A stretch of DNA of 64,000 bases from Oceanospirillum beijerinckii DSM 7166 (GTDB lineage Bacteria > Pseudomonadota > Gammaproteobacteria > Pseudomonadales > Halomonadaceae). The first letter of the stretch is position 1. Each line of letters opens with the position of its first letter. The position numbers and the translations under genes were made by a program. Of the stretch, positions 16,780 to 25,830 are shown one piece after another. The notes under the pieces are model-generated. The model saw nothing but the letters and a program-made list of their open reading frames with translations. It made no database searches and had not been told where the DNA came from. The stretch lies in the NCBI RefSeq assembly GCF_000422425.1, contig NZ_AULT01000011.1, positions 1-64,000 of the forward strand, read 5' to 3'.

Positions 16780-19131
16780 ATGTCGTTTAGAGGACAAAGA
16801 GATGCTTACCTGGATATCAAGAGAGCAGCGGAAGAGGGGGATGCTGAGGCTCAATGTCGCTTAGGTGGCTTTTATGAGAAGGGTCTGAGTGTGCGTCAGG
16901 ACTTTGCTGAAGCGCTTAATTGGTATCAGAAAGCAGCAGATCAAAGCTTCCCTAACGCACAGAATAATCTCGGTAATCTCTTCTTTGTTAAACAAGACTA
17001 TGAGCAGGCGCTTCACTGGTGGCAGCAGGCTGCTGAGCATGGGATCGCTAATGCCTATTACTATCTGGGTTATCTGCATTTTGAAGGCCTGGGTGTTGAT
17101 CGAGATTATGAGAAGGCTCTTGAGTGGTGGGATAAAGCCGCTAATGATAACCATATTGAAGCGCAATTTTATCTGGGGCGCCTCTATGCCGAGGGCCTTG
17201 GTGTCGGTCGTAATCTAGGGCTGGCCAAGGGCTGGTGGGATATGGCAGCAGACCAGAATCATACGCCTTCCCAGTTCTACCTTGGGTGTTTATATCTGGA
17301 TGGTCAGGAGATAGAGCAAAGCTACTCCCTGGCAAAAAAGTGGTTTCAACGAGCGGCAGATCGGGGGCATGCAGAAGCCCGTTTTCTGCTGGGTGATATC
17401 TACTTTGACGGTCTGGGTATTACCGCTGACTATAAAAAAGCAATTCACTGCTATGAGAATGCGGCACAAAAAGGTTGTGTTGATGCACAATACAAGCTGG
17501 GAAAGATCTATCAGCAGGGTTTAAATATAGAGCCAAACCCACAAAAAGCGGTTAGTTGGTTTGAGGTTGCCGCACAGAGCGAGCATACCGGTGCGCAATC
17601 TGCTCTGGCTTTAGCCTATATGACAGGTGAGGCGATTAAGCAGGACTACAGTCTTGCCAGGCGCTGGTTTGAGCGTGCAGCCAAAGGTGGTTGTCTGGAT
17701 TCCCTGTATTATCTGGGCAAAATCTATCATGAAGCTCTGGATGTGGAGCAGGATGATGTACAGGCCCGGGAGTGGTGGCGAGCGGCCGCTGAGCTGAACC
17801 ATACGGATGCGTTTTATCAATTGGGTTGTCTATATGCTGAAGGTCTTGGTGGTGGGCAGGACTTGGAAGCCGCGCAAATATGCTGGCAGCGGGCGGCTGA
17901 GCAGCAGCATCTGGGGGCTTTGTACAATCTGGGTGCTATGTTTTTCAGCGGCAGTGGCGTTGAGCAGAGTTATGGTCTGGCTCTGGACTATTGGCAACAA
18001 GCAGCGGCATTACAACATGCACCTTCTCAATTTAATCTCGGTCTGACCTATTTTAATGGTCAGGGGGTGGTACAGGATTATGCAGATGCCTTGCATTGGT
18101 TCAGGCAGGCCGCTGAGCAAAATCATCTTAATGCTCATTACTATCTTGGTCTTATCTATGCTGATGGTTTGGATATTGAGAAGGACTCAGAGCAGGCTAG
18201 GCATTGGTGGCAACAAGCGGCTGGGAAAAGTCATGTACCTTCCCAATACCGTTTGGGTAAGCTTTATGCTGAAGGGGCATTGGGTAAAGCCGATTACGAG
18301 AAGGCCCGTTACTGGTGGGAGTTGGCGGCATCCTGTGACCACGGTAATGCTCTCTATCGTCTGGGAGAGCTGTATGCAAAAGGTTTGGGTGTAGATAAAG
18401 ATAAGGGCCAAGCTAAAATATGGTGGACCCGAGCGGCAGAGCAAGGTGATGTTGAAGCCCAGTATCAGTTAGGTTTGCTCTATGCTAACGGCAAGCACGG
18501 TCATTATGCCAAAGCAAAAGAGCTATGGGATAGTGCGGCAAATGAAGGTCATCTGGGGGCGATTGTTGAACTGGGTAAGATCTATGCTGAAGGTCTGGAA
18601 GTTGATCAAAACCTACCTCTGGCGCAAGAGTATTGGCAGATTGCTGCAGAGGCCGGGGAAGCTGAAGCTCAGTATCTATTAGGTTGGGTGTTGATTAGTG
18701 CCAATGAGCTGGAGGTGGCTCATTATTGGTGGCAACAAGCCGCGGAGCAGAATCATACTGAAGCTCTGTACAACTTGGGCTGGCAGTGGGTGCAGGGGCG
18801 TATGGGAGAGCAAAATTTTGCCCGTGCCGGAGCCTATTGGCAAAGAGCGGCTATGCAGGGGCATGCCAGTGCTCAATTTCATCTGGGACAGCTTTATTTT
18901 GAAGGCCGCGGGGTACAGAAAAGTTTATCTCATGCCCGCCAGTGGTATCAGAATGCGGCCAAGCAGAACCATGCTGAAGCACAGTATTATCTGGGCTTGA
19001 TGTACGAGCGCGGTTTGATAGGCGAAAAAGATAATGTCACAGCCATTAGCCTGTACTGTAAGGCGGCTAATGCAGGTCACGAAAAAGCACAGAAAAAACT
19101 GAGTGATCTGCAGGCTATTCAACGTAGCTAA
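16780..19131 (+). CDS. Giant Sel1-repeat (SLR) protein
   Basis: 783 residues made almost entirely of about 21 tandem Sel1-like repeats of roughly 36 residues. A typical unit is A-x-x-x-L-G-x-x-Y-x-x-G followed by D-Y-x-x-A-x-x-W-W-x-x-A-A-x-x. There is no signal peptide or membrane segment, so it is probably cytoplasmic, forming a long alpha-solenoid for protein binding. Units are aromatic-rich (W-W pairs) and diverged from each other, so expansion is not recent. A few units are shorter, for example near 600 and 660. The partner is unknown. AGAGAAG precedes the ATG. Possible roles from family knowledge are scaffolding or stress signalling. Confidence 0.92.
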   Translation: MSFRGQRDAYLDIKRAAEEGDAEAQCRLGGFYEKGLSVRQDFAEALNWYQKAADQSFPNAQNNLGNLFFVKQDYEQALHWWQQAAEHGIANAYYYLGYLHFEGLGVDRDYEKALEWWDKAANDNHIEAQFYLGRLYAEGLGVGRNLGLAKGWWDMAADQNHTPSQFYLGCLYLDGQEIEQSYSLAKKWFQRAADRGHAEARFLLGDIYFDGLGITADYKKAIHCYENAAQKGCVDAQYKLGKIYQQGLNIEPNPQKAVSWFEVAAQSEHTGAQSALALAYMTGEAIKQDYSLARRWFERAAKGGCLDSLYYLGKIYHEALDVEQDDVQAREWWRAAAELNHTDAFYQLGCLYAEGLGGGQDLEAAQICWQRAAEQQHLGALYNLGAMFFSGSGVEQSYGLALDYWQQAAALQHAPSQFNLGLTYFNGQGVVQDYADALHWFRQAAEQNHLNAHYYLGLIYADGLDIEKDSEQARHWWQQAAGKSHVPSQYRLGKLYAEGALGKADYEKARYWWELAASCDHGNALYRLGELYAKGLGVDKDKGQAKIWWTRAAEQGDVEAQYQLGLLYANGKHGHYAKAKELWDSAANEGHLGAIVELGKIYAEGLEVDQNLPLAQEYWQIAAEAGEAEAQYLLGWVLISANELEVAHYWWQQAAEQNHTEALYNLGWQWVQGRMGEQNFARAGAYWQRAAMQGHASAQFHLGQLYFEGRGVQKSLSHARQWYQNAAKQNHAEAQYYLGLMYERGLIGEKDNVTAISLYCKAANAGHEKAQKKLSDLQAIQRS

Positions 19132-19527
19132 TCTGCTTATAGTTTCTGTGACTCCAGAGCTGGTTTTACCTGCTCTGGACATCCCTTCTCGATATTATTC
19201 TACTCTCAGGTCAGCATTAAAGATTCAAGGGTAAGCCGCTCAGGCTGACTCTGAATGGCTGCTAGGTGGCCCAGGCTTAATAGATTTTTGATTCCTAACG
19301 TATCTTTATGTCATTGTATTTGTAATCTCTTGTTTTCCAGCTGATTTGTCTCAGGACCAAACCGTTTTAAGAAATAACTGACACGTTTTTACACTATTTG
19401 GACTGTCTTAAGTGTCTTTTTTTTGTCATTCTATACCGCTTGCGATTGTTACTGCACTCGAAGTAAGTAATGGATGTAGATGTAATGGAAATAATAAAAC
19501 AGATAGACGAAGGAGAAGGATAGCGTC
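19132..19527. other. Intergenic region after the Sel1-repeat gene
   Basis: 396 bases. An inverted repeat TCCAGAGC/GCTCTGGA at 19153-19179 follows the Sel1-repeat stop and may be a weak terminator. The remainder, AT-rich near 19360-19440, probably holds the promoter of the next gene. Confidence 0.5.
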
Positions 19528-19908
19528 ATGAATACGGATCATTTTAAGATTGCTGTGATTGGTGCCGGACATGCGGGTATGGAGCTGCTGACCCGTTTAT
19601 TAAATGCAGAGTTTGTGGATCTGGTCGGAGTGACAGATACAAACCCGGAGGCACCGGGTATTGCTTTGGCTCAGAAGCATCAAGTGCCGGTGTACACTGA
19701 GATGGCAGATCTGCTGGTTGGTGCCCATGAGATCGATATTCTGATTGATGTGACCGGGGTAAAAGAGGTACGTGATGCCCTGCGTAAGCATATGCAGGAA
19801 AGTGGGAACTATCACACCGTGATTATGCATGAGCGTATCTCTGCTTTACTGTTATCGCTGTTTAATGGTGAGATGGTAGAGACAAAAGCCAGTGATGAGT
19901 TTTACTAG
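19528..19908 (+). CDS. Stand-alone Rossmann-fold nucleotide-binding protein
   Basis: 126 residues: a single NAD(P)-type Rossmann domain starting K-I-A-V-I-G-A-G-H-A-G-M-E, with acidic D-T-N at the end of the second strand favouring NAD. Later segments are I-D-I-L-I-D-V-T-G and H-T-V-I-M-H-E-R-I-S-A. It resembles the N-terminal part of Gfo/Idh/MocA oxidoreductases but has no catalytic C-terminal domain. I recall a similar small domain in front of PAS-histidine kinases in other bacteria, which would suggest a sensory or redox-state role. A strong GAAGGAGAAGGA precedes the ATG. No operon partner. Confidence 0.7.
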   Translation: MNTDHFKIAVIGAGHAGMELLTRLLNAEFVDLVGVTDTNPEAPGIALAQKHQVPVYTEMADLLVGAHEIDILIDVTGVKEVRDALRKHMQESGNYHTVIMHERISALLLSLFNGEMVETKASDEFY

Positions 19909-19970
19909 GCTCCAGCACTGTAATGGTGTTGTAAGTAGGCATACAGTGCTTTTCCCTACATAAAACCCTT

Positions 19971-19997
19971 ATTTTCCGGCCGATTCGGCCGGAAAAT
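19971..19997. repeat. Strong GC-rich palindrome
   Basis: ATTTTCCGGCC/GGCCGGAAAAT with a five-base loop. It may terminate the Rossmann gene but lacks a clean T-run. Confidence 0.6.
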
Positions 19998-20099
19998 ATC
20001 GGAATATTTATGTTCGGGTACTTACACGGTGATGCTGTAGAACAGTACGGTATTCGCATTGAGCAAATGGCTTGCTTAGTACAAGCCATCTGAACAAGC

Positions 20100-20148
20100 A
20101 AAAAGGCCAATCCTTAATATGCGTTATCACATGAGGGTTGGCCTTTTT
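20100..20148. terminator. Terminator downstream of thiolase gene
   Basis: Long-range stem AAAAAGGCCAA/TTGGCCTTTTT, extended by a few more pairs, with T-runs available on both strands between convergent genes. Confidence 0.75.
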
Positions 20149-20213
20149 AGTGATACCAAATCAGGTTTGCCCGATGTGATATCTCTGTTTGCAGTTGTGC
20201 AAGCTTAGTTGGC

Positions 20214-21395
20214 TTAACGCTCAATCAGCATCGCAATACCCTGGCCACCGCCGATGCACAGGCTGATCACAGCGTAGCGGCCCTGTACGCGTTGCAGTTC
20301 ATGCAGTGCTTTTACAGTGATAATGGCTCCAGTGGCACCCACGGGGTGACCCAGAGAGATACCACTGCCGTTTACATTCAGCTTTTCTTCCGGCAGACCC
20401 AGCTCTTTAGCCACGGCCAGTGCCTGTGCGGCAAAGGCTTCGTTCACTTCCCATACGTCGATATCATCAACATTCAGCTCATGGTTTTCCAGCAGCTGAC
20501 GGATAGCAGGTACAGGGCCGATGCCCATAATTTTTGGTTCAACCGCCGCAAAGCTATAACCCACCAGTTTGGCCATAGGCGTCAGGCCCTGGCGTTCAGC
20601 TTCTTCTGCAGACATCATGGTCACGGCTGCGGCTGCATCGTTCAGACCTGAGGCGTTACCGGCAGTCACGCTACCGTCTTTTTTGAATACCGGACGCAGT
20701 TTATACATATCTTCTGGCTGGCAGTTCGGGCGAACGTGTTCATCGGTCGTAAACTCTGTGGTGCCCTTACGGCTTTTCAGTTCAATTGGCATGATCTGGC
20801 TATCAAAGCGACCTTCAGCAGCAGCGGCTTCGGCGCGTTGGTGGCTGAGTGCCGCCAGACGGTCCTGCTCCTCACGGCTAATATCCCATTTTTCAGCCAC
20901 ATTTTCTGCGGTAACACCCATATGGTAATTTTCCATTGGGCAGGTCAGGGCGCCTGTCATGGAGTCCACAATCTGACCGTCACCCATACGCTGACCAAAA
21001 CGTGCTGCAGGTATCCAGTATTGGGCGTTGCTCATGGACTCTGCGCCACCGGCAACAGCGGTATTACAAACACCCAGCTGGATCTGCTGTGCGGCAGTAA
21101 TAATTGCCTGCAGACCACTGCCACACAGGCGGTTTACGGTCAGTGCTGGGGTTTCAACCGGCAGGCCCGCTTCCAGAGCGGCAACACGGCTGATATACAT
21201 ATCGCGACGATCTGTGTGCAGAACGTTGCCAAATACAACATGGCCCACTTGCTCTGGTTGGATATTGGCGCGTTTAACCGCTTCAGCGGTGACGGATGCG
21301 GCTAGCGTTGTCGCCGCTACATTTTTCAGACTACCGCCAAAATCACCGATTGCGGTACGTACACCACTAAGAAAGACAACTTGATGTTGTGCCAT
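20214..21395 (-). CDS. Acetyl-CoA C-acyltransferase (biosynthetic-type thiolase)
   Basis: 393 residues, the size of PhaA/BktB/AtoB-type thiolases, which condense or cleave acyl-CoA with acetyl-CoA. The active-site Cys lies in R-L-C-G-S-G-L-Q-A, the His in S-L-G-H-P-V-G-A-T-G-A, and the second catalytic Cys in S-L-C-I-G-G-G-Q-G. The start at 21395 was chosen because the GGAG inside the preceding in-frame ATG context is a good ribosome site for it. It lies downstream of an acyl-CoA ligase on the same strand, which suggests a fatty-acid or short-chain acyl degradation role. Exact chain-length preference cannot be read. Confidence 0.93.
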   Translation of the reverse strand: MAQHQVVFLSGVRTAIGDFGGSLKNVAATTLAASVTAEAVKRANIQPEQVGHVVFGNVLHTDRRDMYISRVAALEAGLPVETPALTVNRLCGSGLQAIITAAQQIQLGVCNTAVAGGAESMSNAQYWIPAARFGQRMGDGQIVDSMTGALTCPMENYHMGVTAENVAEKWDISREEQDRLAALSHQRAEAAAAEGRFDSQIMPIELKSRKGTTEFTTDEHVRPNCQPEDMYKLRPVFKKDGSVTAGNASGLNDAAAAVTMMSAEEAERQGLTPMAKLVGYSFAAVEPKIMGIGPVPAIRQLLENHELNVDDIDVWEVNEAFAAQALAVAKELGLPEEKLNVNGSGISLGHPVGATGAIITVKALHELQRVQGRYAVISLCIGGGQGIAMLIER

Positions 21396-21721
21396 GATCT
21401 GCTCCATTACGGGTGGCTACATATTATTAAGCCAGCCAGTTTTTAGAATGTATTAAGTTAAGCGTGTTACAGAAGATGCTGTAATGCTTGTGATAAAGGG
21501 ATGCCCGTCATACCCGTTTTAAAGAGGCTCGTGTTAAGAGCGTTAAAACACTATGGATGACGGCTAAAAAGACAAATGTTGAAACCATCGTCTCTGTTCT
21601 GCATCGTCCATTTGAGTTGTTTTAGTTATTAGAAAGCCATTCTTTATTAATCGTACTCCCACGCATAGCTGGGAGTACGGTTTGATTGACAGCTTTTTCA
21701 GGAGTCTGTAAATCGTGTGGA
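21396..21721. other. Intergenic region between thiolase and acyl-CoA ligase
   Basis: 326 bases. Holds a perfect 10-base inverted repeat (CGTACTCCCA/TGGGAGTACG, 21652-21679) after the ligase stop that could terminate it, though no T-run follows. The thiolase probably has its own promoter here. Confidence 0.5.
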
Positions 21722-23359
21722 TTACTTCAGGCTTTCACGAATCAGCTTTTTATTGATCTTGCCGACAGACGTTTTTGGAATATCATCCACCATCTGCATC
21801 TTTTCCGGAATCGCCCATTTAGAGATATGACCGTTTTCGACAAACTGCTGCAGGTGTTCCTGTAGCACTGCGGTCTCCAGTTCTGCCGTTTTAGGTACCA
21901 CCATGGCGAACGGGCGTTCACCCCATTTTTCGTCTGGTACACCGACCACGGCTACCGCAGCCACATCCGGGTGCTGACTGATCAGGTTTTCCAGCTCAAT
22001 GGAGGATAACCATTCACCACCCGTTTTGATCACATCTTTAATACGGTCTTTAATCTCGATAAAGCCGTTTTCATGAATAGAGGCCACGTCACCTGTGTGC
22101 AGTCGACCGCCTTCCCATAGCTCTTCCTGTTTATCCGGCTCTTTAAAATAGCCCATTGTCAGCCAGGGGGCCTGGACGGTAATTTCGCCTACGGCATCGC
22201 CGTCGTGAGGGGCCAGGCTGCCGTCTGGCTCGGTGATGGTCAGGTCTACCATGTTTGATGTCACGCCGGTTAACGTGCGGTATTTCAATTGTTGCTCAAC
22301 CGGTAATGCGCGAATCTCTTTATTCAGATGTGTTGCAGTCAGCAGAGGGCAGGTTTCCGACATACCGTAAGCGGAGTAAATATCCGCACCTTTATCAGTA
22401 GCGGCCTGGGCCAGTCCCATAGGCAGGGCGCTGCCACCGATCAAAATCTTCCAGTTATCCAGGCGGGTTTGCTGACCGGTTTCACACTGTAGCAGCATTT
22501 GCAGGATGGTAGGAACGCAGTGCGAGAAGGTCACCTTGTAATCTCGGATCAGCTCAACCAGTTTGTCTGGTTCATAACGCCCAGGGTAGATCTGAGTACA
22601 GTTCAGCATCACTGCAGCATAAGGTACACCCCAGGCATGTACGTGAAACATTGGGGTGATCGGCATATAAACAGAATCGGAGCGCAGTAGCGGCAGGCCA
22701 TCATAGCTGCCCAGCATACCGACCATATTCAGGGTATGCAGTGTCAGTTGGCGGTGGCTGAAATAGACGCCTTTTGGGTTACCAGTGGTGCCTGTGGTGT
22801 AGAAGGTTGTTGCGATGCTGTTTTCATCAAAGTCCGGGAAGTCGCAGGTGGTATCCTGCTCGATCAGCAATTGCTCGTATTCACCGATAAATTCAACGTC
22901 TGCACTGATGGATGTATGGCTATCGCTCAGGCGGATATAACCTTCTACGGTATTCAGATGACCCTTAACCTGTTCTACCAGAGGGACAAAATCATCGTGC
23001 ACCAATACCAGCTTATCTTCGGCATGGTTCATGGTGTACACGATCTGCTCCGGTGACAGACGGATATTCACGTGGTGCAGAACAGCACCCAGCATAGGTA
23101 CAGCAAAATAGCATTCCAGGTAGCGATGGCTGTCCCAGTCCATCACTGCAACGGTATCACCCGCCTCAACACCGGCCGCTTTCAAGGCATTGGCCAGCTG
23201 TTGAACCCGTTGTTTAAATTCCTTGTAACTGAAGCTTTTATCACCGCGGTAGATGATCTGGTTATCGGGTTCAAAGCGTCCTGCTGAAGCAAAAATCTGT
23301 TTAATCAACAAAGGATAGCTTTGAGCCGCATCGGCCCCTGGGAGTATTTTGGTTGGCAT
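21722..23359 (-). CDS. Fatty acyl-CoA synthetase (AMP-forming)
   Basis: 545 residues of the ANL superfamily, activating a fatty acid to acyl-CoA through an acyl-adenylate. The ATP-binding P-loop is T-T-F-Y-T-T-G-T-T-G-N-P-K-G (about 184-197). Y-G-M-S-E-T, T-G-D-V-A and K-D-V-I-K-T-G-G-E-W-L-S-S follow in order, with the C-terminal catalytic lysine in S-V-G-K-I-N-K-K. Length and motifs resemble medium/long-chain ligases such as AlkK. It is co-oriented with the thiolase and divergent from an AraC-type regulator that may control it. Confidence 0.92.
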   Translation of the reverse strand: MPTKILPGADAAQSYPLLIKQIFASAGRFEPDNQIIYRGDKSFSYKEFKQRVQQLANALKAAGVEAGDTVAVMDWDSHRYLECYFAVPMLGAVLHHVNIRLSPEQIVYTMNHAEDKLVLVHDDFVPLVEQVKGHLNTVEGYIRLSDSHTSISADVEFIGEYEQLLIEQDTTCDFPDFDENSIATTFYTTGTTGNPKGVYFSHRQLTLHTLNMVGMLGSYDGLPLLRSDSVYMPITPMFHVHAWGVPYAAVMLNCTQIYPGRYEPDKLVELIRDYKVTFSHCVPTILQMLLQCETGQQTRLDNWKILIGGSALPMGLAQAATDKGADIYSAYGMSETCPLLTATHLNKEIRALPVEQQLKYRTLTGVTSNMVDLTITEPDGSLAPHDGDAVGEITVQAPWLTMGYFKEPDKQEELWEGGRLHTGDVASIHENGFIEIKDRIKDVIKTGGEWLSSIELENLISQHPDVAAVAVVGVPDEKWGERPFAMVVPKTAELETAVLQEHLQQFVENGHISKWAIPEKMQMVDDIPKTSVGKINKKLIRESLK

Positions 23360-23743
23360 CAGTTTTCTCCGATTTATTGTTGTTGTCTTGAGTCGGCATC
23401 AAAGTTTTATCTAATTATGAGGTTCACCAGCTTATTGCTGAGATAAACCTGAATAGCCCGGCAACAGGCCGTTAGCAAGGGAGCCTGCTAACAAACGCAG
23501 TTGATTGTTGTATTGAATGGTATTACGAGCAATAGGCTGGTCTTTAGCTGACAATTGAAAGGCGTGTAAAGACAATTTTTTTACCCTAATATATGCGGCG
23601 GTGACAAAATCAGCCGTTATGTGATCGATCAAGAGGCTGGGGTGAGGATCAAGTGTTGATAAATGACAGAATATTGATAAATGACAGCGTGTTCAGTCGC
23701 TGCCGCTGCCGAACTGACGGGTGCTATTCGGCAGGGATGGTTT
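23360..23743. other. Divergent promoter region of acyl-CoA ligase and AraC regulator
   Basis: 384 bases. The repeated string GATAAATGACAG occurs at 23659-23670 and 23677-23688, just upstream of the regulator start. It may be a binding site or chance. No terminator seen. Confidence 0.45.
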
Positions 23744-24763
23744 ATGCGAGCCGTTGATCAGGTTAGTGTGATGGGCACCTGGCCGCTGGTGATCAGTCGG
23801 GCGCTGGATTACTACCAGGTGGATGGGCAAGCGTTGTTGGCCCGGGTCGGGATCGATCCCTTAGCAGCGAGTCAGTTAGATACCCGCTATGGTTGGCAGC
23901 AGATTGATCGCCTGTGGCGTTTGGCGCGTAATGTCACTGGTGATGAAGCCCTGGGCTTAACCGTGGCTCGTTTTATGCGCCCCACCTCCTGGCAGGCGTT
24001 AGGTTTTGCGATCTGGGCCAGTGATAATCTGATGGAGTGTTTTCAGCGTTTAGCAACTAACCTGCGTATGTTTGCCAATTATGCTCAAATGCAGCTGGTG
24101 CCTCTGGGTGGTGTGGTCGAGGTGGAAATCCGCTTACGGGAGGGCATCAATAAGCAGGATATCTGTCCTGAAGAGCTGGATGCCTTGATGGGAACATCGG
24201 TGCTGACTGCACGCCATATCTATCGGCCTGACTTTTCCCCAATCGAAGTGTGGCTCAGCCGACCTCTGCCGTTAGATCCTACACCGTGGCAGCGTTTGTT
24301 TAAGTGTCCGGTCTACTTTAATGCCAGCCATGATCGTATTGTTATGCCGACGCAGGCAATGTCGAAACCTCTGTTGACCGCCAGTCCTGAGTTAGCGACG
24401 CAAAACGATGCATTAGTGGCAGATTATCTGGCCCGCTTTGATCGCAGTGATCTGGTTACCCGGCTGAAAGCGTTGTTGATTCATAATGAACCGATAGGTC
24501 ATCTCACCATGGCTCAGGTTGCTGAGCAGCTTAATCTCAGCCAGAGAACCTTACAGCGCAGGCTGCAGGAAAAAGAGCTGAGCTATAAACAGCTGGTGGA
24601 TGAGGTGCGTCAGCAGATGGCGTTGCAGTGGGTGCGACTGAAATACCTGCCCATGGGAGAGATCAGTTATCGATTGGGGTTTGCCAATGCCGCTAACTTT
24701 ACCCGCGCTTTTAAGCGTTGGTACGACGAAACACCAAAAAACGTGCGTCAGAACTGGTCTTGA
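23744..24763 (+). CDS. AraC-family transcriptional regulator (OruR/ArgR-like)
   Basis: 340 residues: an N-terminal arabinose-binding-like effector domain of the PF12625 type (about 15-200) and a C-terminal double helix-turn-helix. The latter has M-A-Q-V-A-E-Q-L-N-L-S-Q-R-T-L-Q-R-R-L and the second helix block I-S-Y-R-L-G-F-A-N-A-A-N-F-T-R-A-F-K-R-W. Start 23744 was chosen over the ATG at 23681 because AGGGATGG lies at proper spacing and the upstream residues look non-homologous. Divergent to the acyl-CoA ligase, so a plausible regulator of that gene and the thiolase. Confidence 0.9.
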   Translation: MRAVDQVSVMGTWPLVISRALDYYQVDGQALLARVGIDPLAASQLDTRYGWQQIDRLWRLARNVTGDEALGLTVARFMRPTSWQALGFAIWASDNLMECFQRLATNLRMFANYAQMQLVPLGGVVEVEIRLREGINKQDICPEELDALMGTSVLTARHIYRPDFSPIEVWLSRPLPLDPTPWQRLFKCPVYFNASHDRIVMPTQAMSKPLLTASPELATQNDALVADYLARFDRSDLVTRLKALLIHNEPIGHLTMAQVAEQLNLSQRTLQRRLQEKELSYKQLVDEVRQQMALQWVRLKYLPMGEISYRLGFANAANFTRAFKRWYDETPKNVRQNWS

Positions 24764-24828
24764 TAGATCTGGCCGTGTAGGACTTGTAATAGGCTGGTTA
24801 TCAAATCTGATTCAATGTCTACCGATAT

Positions 24829-24858
24829 AAAAAACCGCAGCCAGGGCTGCGGTTTTTT
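24829..24858. terminator. Bidirectional terminator between AraC regulator and ppa
   Basis: Stem CCGCAGCC/GGCTGCGG with six A before and six T after. It serves two convergent genes. Confidence 0.92.
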
Positions 24859-24874
24859 CTAGCTCAAAGTCAGC

Positions 24875-25408
24875 TTATTTGCTGGCTTCGTAAGCTGCTA
24901 TAGATTTAACGATCGCTTCACGCGCATCGTCAGCACTGCCCCAACCATCAACTTTAACCCACTTACCCGCTTCCAGATCTTTGTAGTTCTCGAAGAAGTG
25001 AGTGATCTGCTCGCGCAGCAGAGTTGGGATATCGTCAACGTCTTTAACGTCGTTGTAAACGGTGGTCAGTTTCTCGTGGGGAACCGCTACCAGCTTAGCA
25101 TCTGGGCCCGCTTCGTCAGACATGTTCAGCACGCCTACTGGACGACAACGGATTACAGAACCTGGCAGTACTGGGTAAGGTGTGATTACCAGTACGTCCA
25201 GCGCATCGCCATCTTCAGACAGAGTGTTAGGGATGAAACCGTAGTTTGCAGGGTAGAACATAGGGGTTGCCATAAAACGGTCAACCATGATCGCGCTGTA
25301 GTCTTTCTCAATCTCGTATTTGATTGGAGAGCTGTTCGCAGGAATCTCGATTGCTACGTAGATATCGTTAGGTGCATCTTTGCCTGCTGGAATTTTATCA
25401 AAATCCAT
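24875..25408 (-). CDS. ppa: Inorganic pyrophosphatase (family I)
   Basis: Hydrolyses pyrophosphate to phosphate in the cytoplasm, driving biosynthetic reactions. 177 residues, close to the usual bacterial size. The Mg-binding active-site block D-G-D-A-L-D-V-L-V is intact, as are K-Y-E-I-E-K near the start and the Y-G-F-I-P-N-T segment. Single gene with terminator immediately downstream. Confidence 0.97.
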   Translation of the reverse strand: MDFDKIPAGKDAPNDIYVAIEIPANSSPIKYEIEKDYSAIMVDRFMATPMFYPANYGFIPNTLSEDGDALDVLVITPYPVLPGSVIRCRPVGVLNMSDEAGPDAKLVAVPHEKLTTVYNDVKDVDDIPTLLREQITHFFENYKDLEAGKWVKVDGWGSADDAREAIVKSIAAYEASK

Positions 25409-25830
25409 CGTTCTGACCCCAATAGTTGGTATGAATGAAAAAAATGAGCTGCAGTCTTAATGGCATTAATGCTGCAAGCCACAAAAAAGTTGACGGGATT
25501 ATATCGGGTGAGGGCACTGAATACCATCAGGGCAGAGCCAGAATCCTACTAAAGAACAGCTGGGAAAAAAATGACTTACAGGGTAGTTATGTCAGTGCAG
25601 CGTATTTGGAGCTGTAGCATAATATTTGCTTAATCCTGGTAGGGGTATAAAAATGCCCACATGTTTTATGACTTTCGGGTGAGTAAAACCGGCAATTAGG
25701 GATTATGGGGGCAAAAACAGCGCTCTTTAGCTGTTTTTGAACTCAAAGCCCTGCTACCAGTCAGACGATGGATGCCCGATTCTAATCCAGCCTGCACCAA
25801 GGTGGTGCAGGCCTCAGGTGAAGCAGAGTA
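25409..25830. other. Divergent region between ppa and the PP2C-kinase gene
   Basis: 422 bases with no convincing gene. The notable feature is a stem-loop at 25790-25812, immediately before the PP2C-kinase start. Confidence 0.5.
25790..25812 (+). promoter_or_regulatory. Leader hairpin 18 bases upstream of the PP2C-kinase start
   Basis: Nine-base perfect arms GCCTGCACC/GGTGCAGGC with a five-base loop and no T-run, close enough to the start codon to affect translation initiation. In Pseudomonas the homologous gene, as I recall, sits near nitrate-assimilation genes controlled through leader hairpins, but no such genes are visible here. Confidence 0.5.

Larger units (their letters stand above)
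19909..20213. other. Intergenic region with two hairpins
   Basis: 305 bases between convergent genes. It contains the palindrome at 19971-19997 and the terminator at 20100-20148; no gene. Confidence 0.6.

Noticed and set aside
16780-19131. Recent tandem duplication or CRISPR-like periodic DNA
   Set aside because: The periodicity is at protein level (about 36 residues) and the DNA of the units is diverged; no CRISPR-type direct repeats with spacers occur anywhere in the window.
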